From an uncultured Clostridia bacterium (GTDB taxonomy: Bacteria > Bacillota > Clostridia > TANB77 > CAG-508), in NCBI GenBank assembly GCA_934130975.1, contig CAKOYU010000026.1:1-13529 (forward strand): a DNA stretch of 13,529 bases, in the 5' to 3' direction. Each line of letters opens with the position of its first letter. The stretch's first letter is position 1. The position numbers and the translations under genes are program-made. Below are positions 7,352-13,529 of the stretch, piece by piece. Below the pieces are notes generated by a model, which ran no database searches, was not told the DNA's origin, and saw only the letters and a program-made list of their open reading frames with translations.

Positions 7352-7652
7352 ATTTATCGATTTATATTGGCTTTTTTCTGATAGGAAACGAGACGTCTAT
7401 GTGACTACTCAGAAAATAAATAGCACCCTGCTAAAAGCCACGCTTTTAGGCAGTTATAAGGATACGAGATGTCTCCCTGATCCTGCAGTATTGTGAAATA
7501 ATTGATTTTCAATTTCCAAGCTCTTAATATTTTAACATAGTTATTAACAATTATATAAAATAAAAAACAACCTAAAACAATTTACAAAAATTGACAGAAG
7601 TGTTGAATTTCCAGATTTTTTATGATAAAATGATACACAAAGGAAAAATAAC
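7352..7652. other. 301-bp noncoding stretch with a hairpin and repeated ACGAGAYGT motif
   Basis: I see no supported gene here. ACGAGACGT (7388-7396) and ACGAGATGT (7464-7472) flank a strong hairpin made of CTGC plus TAAAAGC (7428-7438) and GCTTTTA plus GCAG (7442-7453, one bulged G) with a CAC loop. The same ACGAGACGT motif occurs at 12338-12346, in the leader of the recombinase remnant. The second copy reads ATACGAGATGT and is followed by CTGATCCTG and TTGTGA, loosely matching the recombinase leader (ATACGAGACGT...TATCAGGTCATGTGA). It is more GC-rich than its flanks. It may be a relic of another recombinase leader, or a structured RNA I do not recognise. A promoter for the next gene lies at its right end. 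Confidence 0.55.
7603..7631 (+). promoter_or_regulatory. Probable promoter of the DGxHR protein gene
   Basis: TTGAAT (7603-7608) and TAAAAT (7626-7631) are 17 bp apart, and a TGA before the -10 gives an extended -10. Transcription would start near 7638, leaving a very short leader holding AAAGGA (7639-7644) before the ATG at 7653. A perfect TTGACA at 7591 lies too far from any -10 match to pair with it. Confidence 0.6.
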
Positions 7653-8300
7653 ATGGAAAAAATAATCGAAGGAATGGGAAAAATAGAATTTGGAAGATTC
7701 TATAATAACGAGAATAAAATTATTTCTTCTTTAGATGAGTCACCAATTATAGATAGTAAAAAAATACAAACTATTTCATCAGTTCAGTTAAAAGAATTGC
7801 TTGATAATGATTACATCTTTAATCTTATATCTCATAGAAATAAGATTATTGTGTATAGTACTAATCCTATCAATTTATTATCTAAATATAGATTTGATAT
7901 ATTTGTGAAGTATTACTATGTTAAATCATATATTGAAAATTATGATTTAACAGAAGCTAAAAAGATATATTTATCACATATAAAAGCATTTAATAATTTT
8001 CATGAACCTGATGGCAGAAAAAACAATGCAAAAGATTTTATAATAAAGTTTAATTCCCTTATAGAAAACATCAAATCTTGCAAGAATTTAGATAAAACTA
8101 TAATTCCAATTAGTACAACAGGAATACCTATTGATGGAGCTCACAGAATTGCAATTGCTTTATATTTTGATTTAAAAATACAATATTGTGTATTTGATTT
8201 GTTAGATGGAAAATATGATGAAATATTTTTCTTACAAAGAGGAATGCCCTATAAATACGTTAAAGAAATAAAAGACTTATCTAAAAAAATACTAAAATAA
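7653..8300 (+). CDS. Unknown 215-residue protein with a DGxHR (ParB/sulfiredoxin-like) motif
   Basis: The family is not recognised with confidence. The clearest feature is PIDGAHRIAIALYFDLKI (residues ~159-176). Its DGAHR at 161-165 resembles the nucleotide-binding DGxxR/GxHR motif of ParB-like and sulfiredoxin-like folds, some of which are kinases or CTP-binding proteins. Upstream is a conserved-looking helical part (HIKAFNNFHEPDGRKNNAKDFIIKFN, ~109-134). There is no signal peptide or membrane segment. AAAGGA precedes the ATG with good spacing. It lies 71 bp upstream of a membrane glycosyltransferase, with a hairpin between, so it may serve the same surface-glycan pathway. That link rests on gene order only. 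Confidence 0.6.
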   Translation: MEKIIEGMGKIEFGRFYNNENKIISSLDESPIIDSKKIQTISSVQLKELLDNDYIFNLISHRNKIIVYSTNPINLLSKYRFDIFVKYYYVKSYIENYDLTEAKKIYLSHIKAFNNFHEPDGRKNNAKDFIIKFNSLIENIKSCKNLDKTIIPISTTGIPIDGAHRIAIALYFDLKIQYCVFDLLDGKYDEIFFLQRGMPYKYVKEIKDLSKKILK

Positions 8301-8318
8301 ATATGATAATAACCAATG

Positions 8319-8354
8319 ATGAAGATTTAACTTAATGTTATGTCTTCATTTTTG
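8319..8354 (+). terminator. Hairpin terminator or attenuator before the glycosyltransferase
   Basis: ATGAAGA (8319-8325) pairs with TCTTCAT (8343-8349). Inside, TAAC (8328-8331) pairs with GTTA (8337-8340) across 2-nt internal loops. Five Ts follow directly. It ends 18 bases before the glycosyltransferase start, so it may only partly terminate and reduce expression of the downstream genes. Confidence 0.6.
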
Positions 8355-8371
8355 CATAAGGAGGAAAGATT

Positions 8372-9799
8372 ATGAGCTTAATAGTATGTTATATAATTTT
8401 AATTTTTGAGGTTTTTACAGGATTTTGGTGCTTGTATAGAAGTTTTAAATATATTTGTAACCAAAATAAAAAAACTAAAAATAAAATGGAACTAAATGAA
8501 AAGAAACCCAATATTCTTATTGTTATTCCTTGCTTGAGAGAACAAGATATAATTATTCAAACATTAAATTATTTTTTAGAATTAACTAATGATTTAGATA
8601 ATGTCAAACTTTTAGTTGTAACAACGCAAAAAGAAGAATTTGAAAAAGAAAATAATTTACACTTAAAAGACCAGTTTATAAAAGATGTTAAAAGTAATAT
8701 GGAATTACAAAAACTAATTAACAAGTACAATAAAATATTATCTACAAATGAAATTAAGAAAATTTTAAAGTGTAGCAAGTTAGAAAATATAGAAGAAATC
8801 ATAAACAATAAAATCCAGAAATTCCAAACTACTAATACTTTAATAGAAGAATTTATAATTCAAAACCATTTGAAAGAAAGAATATATCATTTTCACTATC
8901 CTGATACCAAAGGAATAATGGCAGATCAATTAAATTATGTATTAAATAACTTTGAATTTAAAGATGAAAAAAATTATTACTTTTCAGTTTATAATGCTGA
9001 CAGTATTCCTAATAAAAATACAATTAAAGAAGTTTTAGAAACTATAAATGAAAATGATGAGCCTAAAGTTATACAACAATATTCTGTTCCAATAAGTAAT
9101 TGGAATGAGTTATCTAATTTAATGAAAGGATTTTCTATATATCAATCTAATTTTGAACTTAGGTATGGATTAATAAATTCATATTTTCCTAACGAATTAT
9201 TGTATACATATGTAGTCGGACATGGCATGTATATTAGAGTTGATTTATTAAAGAAAATTGGTGGATTTGAAACTAAATATTGGTGTGAAGATATATATAT
9301 GAGTTATGTGCTAAGAAATAAAGGTATATCGATTTATCCAATAAAGACATTAGAAATTATGCAATCTCCACAGTATTTATCTATACTAACGAAACAAAAC
9401 GCAGTATGGTTTAAGACCTCGTTTGAATGTTTGAAAATTTTTAAAGATGTTTTTAATCAAAATAGAAAATTAAATTTAAATAGTATAGGGTGGTTAATAC
9501 AAAGAATAAGAATGAATATAACATGGCTTGGTTTGCCATTAGCATTTTTATATACAATTATAATATCTATTTTGAATAAAAATATTATATTGTTTGTATT
9601 ATCTATACTGTCATATTTTGTAATGATTCTGCTAGAATATGGAAGCACTATTAAGTTAATTGAAAAATTGACGGAAACAACTTTGAAAAACAAAATCAAA
9701 ATTTTGTGTAATACAATATTAGCAACTTCTATTTCAAATATAGGACCAATATATTCTTTAGTATCACGAAAGAAAGAAAAATATAAAACAGTAAGGTAG
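8372..9799 (+). CDS. Membrane family-2 glycosyltransferase
   Basis: This is a 475-residue processive-type GT2 enzyme. An N-terminal membrane helix (~2-20) anchors it. The GT-A domain begins NILIVIPCLREQDIIIQTLN (~47-66). It has the acidic nucleotide-sugar/metal motif NADS (D210), the catalytic-base motif WCEDIYMSYVLRNKG (E306-D307) and a degenerate QxxxW (Q342, W346). At least two membrane helices follow (~385-425), then a basic C-terminus. This layout is shared with hyaluronan, cellulose and other polysaccharide synthases. An insertion of about 90 mostly charged residues (~75-175) separates the first motif from the rest of the fold. AAGGAGG lies upstream of the ATG. It is followed after 8 bp by the kinase pseudogene and is probably co-transcribed with it. 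The sugar and product are unknown. Confidence 0.85.
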   Translation: MSLIVCYIILIFEVFTGFWCLYRSFKYICNQNKKTKNKMELNEKKPNILIVIPCLREQDIIIQTLNYFLELTNDLDNVKLLVVTTQKEEFEKENNLHLKDQFIKDVKSNMELQKLINKYNKILSTNEIKKILKCSKLENIEEIINNKIQKFQTTNTLIEEFIIQNHLKERIYHFHYPDTKGIMADQLNYVLNNFEFKDEKNYYFSVYNADSIPNKNTIKEVLETINENDEPKVIQQYSVPISNWNELSNLMKGFSIYQSNFELRYGLINSYFPNELLYTYVVGHGMYIRVDLLKKIGGFETKYWCEDIYMSYVLRNKGISIYPIKTLEIMQSPQYLSILTKQNAVWFKTSFECLKIFKDVFNQNRKLNLNSIGWLIQRIRMNITWLGLPLAFLYTIIISILNKNIILFVLSILSYFVMILLEYGSTIKLIEKLTETTLKNKIKILCNTILATSISNIGPIYSLVSRKKEKYKTVR

Positions 9800-9807
9800 G
9801 AGTAAAT

Positions 9808-10432
9808 ATGAATAGAGGAAAGATAATTGTAGTAGAAGGACCTTCTAATTCAGGCAAAACAACAACTTGCCAGAACATGAAAAATTATGCTGATTGTATA
9901 GTAATTGATGAATGTATGATATATGAAAAAAATCCTCCTAGACCATCTCAAAATTATGAACAAGAAATACAAAATCAATTGTTCTTCTTCGAAGTAGAAA
10001 GACGAAGAATGAAGAAAGCAACCACACTTGCTTTAGAAGGAAAAAATGTTATTTTGGACAGATGTGCGTTATCTACAGTAGCAATTAGTTATGCATTTGA
10101 AAAATTAGGAAAATATCCAACTTTTAAACATGCAATGCGGTCAATATGAAAAATTGTTTAAAGACCGTACACTGTTACAACCAGATGAATACATATTTTT
10201 ATACGCCAATAATGATAGTATAATGCAAAGAAATAAAACAAGAGGAAAAGAATTATCAAAATCATGGATTGATACTTCTTTCACAGATTATCAAAATGAA
10301 TTTTATGAAACAGTATCAAAAAAAATACCTAATAGTAGAAGAATATCTACTGCTGGAAAAGATAAAATGTATGTAAGTAGAATCATTGCACAAATTTTAA
10401 ATGTTCAAGAATTAACTGATAGAAATATATAA
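9808..10432 (+). pseudogene. Frameshifted dTMP-kinase-like P-loop kinase
   Basis: Two overlapping frames together encode one ~207-residue nucleoside/nucleotide kinase. The first half (9808-10149) starts MNRGKIIVVEGPSNSGKTTT, with a Walker A motif at residues 11-18, and contains ILDRCALSTVAISYAFE, the DR motif of thymidylate and deoxynucleoside kinases (D84-R85). The second half continues in the +1 frame as CGQYEKLFKDRTLLQPDEYIFLY and includes a lid-like RNKTRGKELSK, ending at 10432. Removing one base near 10130-10134 (for example the extra A in GCAATGC) would join the halves. No homopolymer or slippery heptamer is seen there, so a real mutation or a sequencing error is more likely than programmed frameshifting. 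TAGGAG, overlapping the glycosyltransferase stop, serves as ribosome site. An ATG at 10130 could restart translation but has no ribosome site. Confidence 0.75.
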
Positions 10433-10438
10433 AAAGCA

Positions 10439-10467
10439 TTGCTAAAAATATATAAGTATAATAAAAT
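10439..10467 (+). promoter_or_regulatory. Possible promoter for the phosphatase/HD pair
   Basis: TTGCTA (10439-10444) and TAAAAT (10462-10467) are 17 bp apart in the 80-bp gap after the kinase pseudogene. The gap is so AT-rich that chance matches are likely, and there is no extended -10. Confidence 0.4.
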
Positions 10468-10512
10468 GTAAAAAACATATAAATTTTAGTTATATTAATA
10501 GGAGGAATGAAT

Positions 10513-11040
10513 ATGGCAACGTTTTATTTAATTAGACACGGTAAACCAGATTATACATATGGAGATACACACGGATTTATAGGACAAGGACATGATTTTG
10601 CACCATTGGAAAAAGATAGAATAAAAGATGTTATAGAAACATCAAAAGATACTAGATTAAAAAATGCACAAATTATTGTAGCTTCACCATATACAAGAGC
10701 ATTGCAAACAGCTAGTATAATATCCAAAGAAACAGGACTTGAAATTGTGGTCGAGCCAGATATAAGAGAATGGCAACCAGACCTTACATATCAATACAAA
10801 AATAGTGATGAAATGAAAGAATACTATAAAGATTATATTGAAAATAATGGAGTTTATCCAACCAATGAAAAAAGGAAATGGGAAACAAAAAAACAATTAA
10901 AGAATAGAGTTATGTCTGTTATTGATAAATATAAAGAAAAATATGATACAATAATTGTAGTTGCTCATAAAATGGCTTTTCAATCTATTTGTGATTGTGG
11001 AGACATGAAACCTGCTGAAATTTTTGAGACTACTTTTTAA
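10513..11040 (+). CDS. Histidine phosphatase family protein (phosphoglycerate-mutase fold)
   Basis: This is a 175-residue single-domain phosphatase. FYLIRHG gives the phosphohistidine motif (R8-H9-G10). ASPYTRALQTA supplies the second arginine (R62). IREW supplies the acidic residue (E85). VVAHKMAFQSI supplies the second histidine (H152), where most relatives have H-G rather than H-K. Family knowledge: members remove phosphate from sugars, nucleotides, cofactor precursors or proteins, so the substrate cannot be named. The start is placed at 10513, seven bases after GGAGG; an ATG at 10507 touches the ribosome site and is less likely. The gene is followed after 26 bp by the HD-domain gene, so the two form a pair. 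Confidence 0.85.
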   Translation: MATFYLIRHGKPDYTYGDTHGFIGQGHDFAPLEKDRIKDVIETSKDTRLKNAQIIVASPYTRALQTASIISKETGLEIVVEPDIREWQPDLTYQYKNSDEMKEYYKDYIENNGVYPTNEKRKWETKKQLKNRVMSVIDKYKEKYDTIIVVAHKMAFQSICDCGDMKPAEIFETTF

Positions 11041-11066
11041 ATTAAACTGGAAATGGAGAAAAAGTA

Positions 11067-12116
11067 ATGAATGAATATTTTGAAAATTTAAATGAAACAA
11101 TAAAAGAATATTTTAAAGTATTATCAGATGAAATACCGGACTTTTTATATGACTATATAAATACGAAGCCAATGCAAAGGATAGGAAAAATTGGCTGTGG
11201 ATGTGGAACAGACTATACTAAAATATTTAATAATAAGTTTTTCTATTCAAACCTAGACCATAGTATAGGAGTTGCTTTAATTATTTGGAACTTTACAAAA
11301 AATAAAAAGCAAACAATTGCAGGACTTTTTCATGATATTAGTACACCTGTATTTAAACATTGTATTGATTTTATGAATGGAGATCACGAAACACAGGAAT
11401 CTACTGAAGAGTTAACAACATATATGATAAAAAATTCAAAAGAAATAATGGAGTTGCTAGAAAGAGATAATATAAAAGTAGACGAAGTAGATGATTATCA
11501 TATATATCCAATAGCAGATAACGATACTCCAAAATTATCAGCAGATAGATTAGAATATACTTTCACTAATGGTCTATATTTTAAAGAAGTTTGGAATGTA
11601 CAAAAAATCAAGGAAATTTACTCTAATATCGAAATACAAATAAACGAGGACAATATACAAGAATTAGGATTTAAAGATAAAAATATAGCAGAAGAATTCA
11701 TAGTTGGTGCAAGTCAACTATGGCCATTATGGGTATCAAATGAAGATAAACTAGCTATGCAATTTTTAGCAGATACTGTAAAGAAAATGTCTGAAGAAAA
11801 TCTTTTAACTAAAAAGGATTTATATACTTTATCTGAAAAAGAAGTAATAAATAAAATAGAAAATTGTAATAACGAAAAAATTTCAAAGTGTTTCAAATTA
11901 TTTAGAAAATCAAGCAAAATATCAGAAAGCGATTTTCCTGTTTTTGATAAATATTGCGTTAGCATAACTGCTAAAAGAAGGTATATAGTTCCATTGGTAG
12001 AAGATGCAGATTCCTATAGGAGAATAAATGTTGTTTCTAATCTTGCTAAAGAAAAAATAGATAATTATTTACAGTTTAAAACTAAAAAGTATGCATATTT
12101 AGATTTTGATTTTTAA
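11067..12116 (+). CDS. HD-domain phosphohydrolase
   Basis: This is a 349-residue soluble protein with a complete-looking HD metal site: H65 in NLDHSIGVALI, H89-D90 in GLFHDIS and D160 in LSADRLEYTF. HD enzymes commonly cleave phosphate esters of nucleotides (dNTPs, dNMPs, cyclic nucleotides). The spacing and the SADRLEY motif fit the nucleotide-hydrolase side of the family, but specificity is not readable. The N-terminal KIGCGCGTDYTKIF region (~41-54) precedes the first His and has two cysteines. Residues ~200-349 form a helical C-terminal region I do not recognise. A GGAG-type site precedes the ATG. It shares an apparent operon with the histidine phosphatase and, further upstream, the kinase. 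This suggests that the three act on related phosphorylated substrates. Confidence 0.8.
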   Translation: MNEYFENLNETIKEYFKVLSDEIPDFLYDYINTKPMQRIGKIGCGCGTDYTKIFNNKFFYSNLDHSIGVALIIWNFTKNKKQTIAGLFHDISTPVFKHCIDFMNGDHETQESTEELTTYMIKNSKEIMELLERDNIKVDEVDDYHIYPIADNDTPKLSADRLEYTFTNGLYFKEVWNVQKIKEIYSNIEIQINEDNIQELGFKDKNIAEEFIVGASQLWPLWVSNEDKLAMQFLADTVKKMSEENLLTKKDLYTLSEKEVINKIENCNNEKISKCFKLFRKSSKISESDFPVFDKYCVSITAKRRYIVPLVEDADSYRRINVVSNLAKEKIDNYLQFKTKKYAYLDFDF

Positions 12117-12142
12117 TTATATACAATGTTATAGCTCAAAAG

Positions 12143-12180
12143 AAATGATAATTATGTTTTATACATAATTATCATTTTTT
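12143..12180 (+). terminator. Strong terminator after the HD-domain gene
   Basis: AAATGATAATTATG (12143-12156) pairs perfectly with CATAATTATCATTT (12164-12177), a 14-bp stem with a 7-nt loop, and the T run continues to 12180. Being an AT-rich palindrome it could work in both directions. It marks the right end of the cargo operon. Confidence 0.85.
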
Positions 12181-12218
12181 GCGTTTATATAATTTTATTA
12201 AGAAAAATTCCCCATTAA

Positions 12219-12317
12219 AAAAATAAAAAGTGTTCTTATAATGAAATCACAAATAACAAATATGTGCAAATTTATTTAACTAAAGAAGAATTGGAAAAAA
12301 AGAAACCAGAGAATTAA
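12219..12317 (+). pseudogene. Possible remnant of a small protein upstream of the recombinase
   Basis: An open stretch of about 32 codons without a start codon ends in NNKYVQIYLTKEELEKKKPEN before the TAA at 12315-12317. The ending reads like a genuine protein tail, but I recognise no family. It could be the decayed end of a small ORF that travelled with the recombinase, or chance. Confidence 0.25.
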
Positions 12318-12377
12318 CTGATAATGTATGATAACATACGAGACGTAGGCAATATCAGGTCATGTGAGGAGGAAAAA

Positions 12378-12936
12378 ATGACAGTTGCACGGATATTGTA
12401 GATTGTCTAGAGATGAAGATAAAGAAAATTACTCAAGCATAGAAGAACAAAAAAGAATTATTAAAGATTATGCTTCTTGATGAATTTAAAAATATGCAAA
12501 AAAACTTAATTTTAGTTTCTGAAATGGGTGGAAGTTATGATGTACTAAATGATAGGGATGATACGATTGGAATTAATTGAAATAAAACAAGGCAAAAAAG
12601 AAGATAATAAAATTAAGTTACAAAACAAATTAAATATTCTAAATGAAGAATATAAAATGTTAGTTAATCAAAAAATTAAAGAACTGGCATCTGCTAATAA
12701 TGAAATGGCTAGAGAGATTATTGAAAATACATATAAAGAACTAGAAGAAGAAAAAAGGCAGAATATAAGTTATTTACAAATAGTTATTGAAAGCAATGAA
12801 AAGAAACAGTTAGAAGAAAAAGCAAATAAGTTAAAAACGGCAGTAGAGTATTTTGATGAAAGTATAAAATCAGAAGTGCCTAATAGAATGATTTTACAAA
12901 TGCTCATAGATAAAATTTATATAAATAGAGAGAAAA
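12378..12936 (+). pseudogene. Degenerate large serine recombinase
   Basis: The gene begins after GAGGAGG with MTVAR and then shifts frame; ignoring one base (A at 12393) restores YCRLSRDEDKENYSSIEEQK, the N-terminal catalytic segment of large serine recombinases, including the expected catalytic Ser in RLS. That frame stops at 12478-12480. Most of the catalytic, recombinase and zinc-ribbon regions are missing; full-length relatives are about 500 residues. From about 12562 a C-terminal coiled coil resumes (QNKLNILNEEYKMLVNQKIK ... SEVPNRMILQMLIDKIYINR), matching the tail of the same family. The gene is cut at 12936 by the right 464-bp repeat. It is therefore inactive and must have depended on another recombinase, if the island still moves. 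The leader contains a GTATG/CATAC hairpin and the ACGAGACGT motif. Confidence 0.75.
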
Positions 12937-13277
12937 TGGCACAAGCCTGCATCGAAGAACCACGGATAGTAGATCTCATGAAAAGAGGAGAGTATTACCA
13001 GATGAACAAAGAAGAAACGGAGTACATGAACGGCGCCAAAGAAAAATATAAGGACGTGTGGGGAATGTACAGTATTTCTGAAATGATAGACAAAGTAGAA
13101 CAGGCATTAGCTGATCAACAAGAAGCTCGAGCTATAATTGCTTGCAACAATGTCTATGTGGTTCTTGATAGTAATGAATACTTTAAGTATGTGTTCAATG
13201 GAGATGAAAATAATGAGGAGTGGAAGAAAAGAAAAGCTCTTCGAGAGGGTCTAAAGAAAATCTTTGAGATGATTTAA
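12549..13277 (+). CDS. Chimeric ORF: recombinase C-terminus fused in frame to unknown protein, copy 2
   Basis: A single frame of 242 codons joins ~129 residues of recombinase coiled coil to 113 residues that repeat the unknown protein from AQACIEEP to the C-terminus. Compared with copy 1, the shared coding part has one change, D to E near the end (LREGLKKIF). No ribosome site is seen before the ATG at 12549. The junction itself creates an ATG at 12936 (MAQACIEEP) preceded by the weak AGAGAG, so a shortened copy lacking the first 17 residues might be made. No promoter was found close by. Copy 2 may therefore be silent, serving only as a recombination partner for copy 1. The in-frame fusion may be accidental. 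Confidence 0.55.
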   Translation: MIGMIRLELIEIKQGKKEDNKIKLQNKLNILNEEYKMLVNQKIKELASANNEMAREIIENTYKELEEEKRQNISYLQIVIESNEKKQLEEKANKLKTAVEYFDESIKSEVPNRMILQMLIDKIYINREKMAQACIEEPRIVDLMKRGEYYQMNKEETEYMNGAKEKYKDVWGMYSISEMIDKVEQALADQQEARAIIACNNVYVVLDSNEYFKYVFNGDENNEEWKKRKALREGLKKIFEMI

Positions 13278-13400
13278 GGTTCTAAAATGTTGTAAAAAGA
13301 GCCTAGATGTATTTTTATACATTTAGGCTCTTGACAGTTATTTTTTATACTTGATAAATATTTATTCATATAGAGTTTTTTGAAAATTTGTGATGGAGCG
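12937..13400. repeat. 464-bp direct repeat, right copy
   Basis: This copy matches 6492-6955 in the same orientation at offset 6445. The five differences I see are one in the coding part (D/E codon), one just after the stop, one in the terminator loop, one right after the terminator stem and one in the AT-rich tail. Such high identity, even in noncoding parts, implies a recent duplication or ongoing gene conversion. Confidence 0.95.
13297..13345 (+). terminator. Rho-independent terminator, copy 2
   Basis: This is the same 15-bp stem as in the left repeat (13297-13332), with one base changed in the loop and the T-rich tail kept. Confidence 0.75.
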
Positions 13401-13478
13401 GTTAAGCAACAGCTTACGAACTAAGTTCTCTTTATAGAAATATTATATATGAATTATTATTAAATTTCAATGGTAGTG

Positions 13479-13507
13479 TAGAAAAATTTAACGACTAATG
13501 GTATAAT
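13479..13507 (+). promoter_or_regulatory. Possible promoter for a gene beyond the right edge
   Basis: TATAAT (13502-13507) with a preceding TGG (extended -10) lies 17 bp after a weak TAGAAA -35 (13479-13484). No start codon with a ribosome site follows before the window ends. Between the repeat end at 13400 and this site I see only two small palindromes, TAAGC/GCTTA and GAACT/AGTTC, at about 13403-13425. Confidence 0.45.
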
Positions 13508-13529
13508 TTTTTTAGCTAGTTAATTATAA

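Larger units (their letters stand above)
6492..13400. mobile_element. Accessory island bracketed by 464-bp direct repeats
   Basis: The two repeat copies enclose 5981 bp. The segment contains a winged-helix replication-type fragment, a glycosyltransferase, a set of phosphate-handling enzymes and a serine-recombinase remnant that abuts the right repeat. Such content is typical of mobile cargo. The exact ends are uncertain: the element could run 6492-12936 (carrying a replacement 3' part of the gene at its left end) or 6956-13400. No short inverted terminal repeats were found. Recombination between the copies would delete 6445 bp and leave one intact 129-residue gene. Confidence 0.6.

Noticed and set aside
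7388..7500. Known riboswitch classes (TPP, T-box, preQ1, purine, fluoride)
   Set aside because: None of their conserved cores could be matched by eye.
7591..7596. Perfect TTGACA as the -35 of the DGxHR gene
   Set aside because: The nearest -10-like sequence is more than 20 bp away; TTGAAT at 7603 gives the right 17-bp spacing.
6492..13400. Direct repeats considered as flanking insertion sequences (composite transposon)
   Set aside because: The repeated protein has no transposase features and the unit has no terminal inverted repeats.

Overview
The window looks like chromosomal DNA of a low-GC, Gram-positive Firmicute, most likely a gut-type clostridium. The evidence is very AT-rich sequence, strong GGAGG-type ribosome sites, sigma-A promoters with 17-bp spacers and extended -10 TGn motifs, and a secreted peptidoglycan hydrolase with SH3 and dockerin modules. 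No rRNA, tRNA or CRISPR array was seen.

Layout. Positions 1-137 hold the tail of a membrane protein, possibly an FtsX-type permease. A structured stretch (142-238) separates it from a convergent U32-family 'collagenase-like' protein (295-2781, minus). The U32 leader carries two perfect 32-bp repeats plus two degenerate relatives that look REP-like. Divergent from it is a two-gene surface operon (3060-6332). Its first gene encodes a secreted N-acetylglucosaminidase with SH3 and dockerin modules. Its second encodes a membrane-anchored protein with two cadherin-like beta-sandwich domains.

From 6336 the window changes character. A strong promoter and a hairpin leader drive a 129-residue unknown gene of about 40% GC, in surroundings nearer 20-25%. 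Most of this gene, with its terminator, is a 464-bp unit (6492-6955). The unit is repeated in the same orientation at 12937-13400 with only five mismatches that I can count. The two copies bracket about 6 kb of accessory DNA. In order this holds a winged-helix replication-type protein fragment, a structured noncoding stretch, a DGxHR (ParB/sulfiredoxin-like motif) protein, a membrane family-2 glycosyltransferase, a frameshifted dTMP-kinase-like P-loop kinase, a histidine phosphatase, an HD-domain hydrolase and a decayed serine recombinase. The recombinase reading frame runs into the second repeat copy, making a chimeric ORF.

Interpretation (inference). The 6-kb segment is an integrated or recombined accessory island. 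Homologous recombination between the repeats could remove 6445 bp and leave the 129-residue gene intact. Two cargo modules are visible: DGxHR protein plus glycosyltransferase, probably acting on a surface glycan, and kinase plus phosphatase plus HD hydrolase, probably acting on nucleotides or other phosphorylated small molecules. The second module has no function I can name and is the best candidate for an undescribed system, although its kinase is split by a frameshift here.
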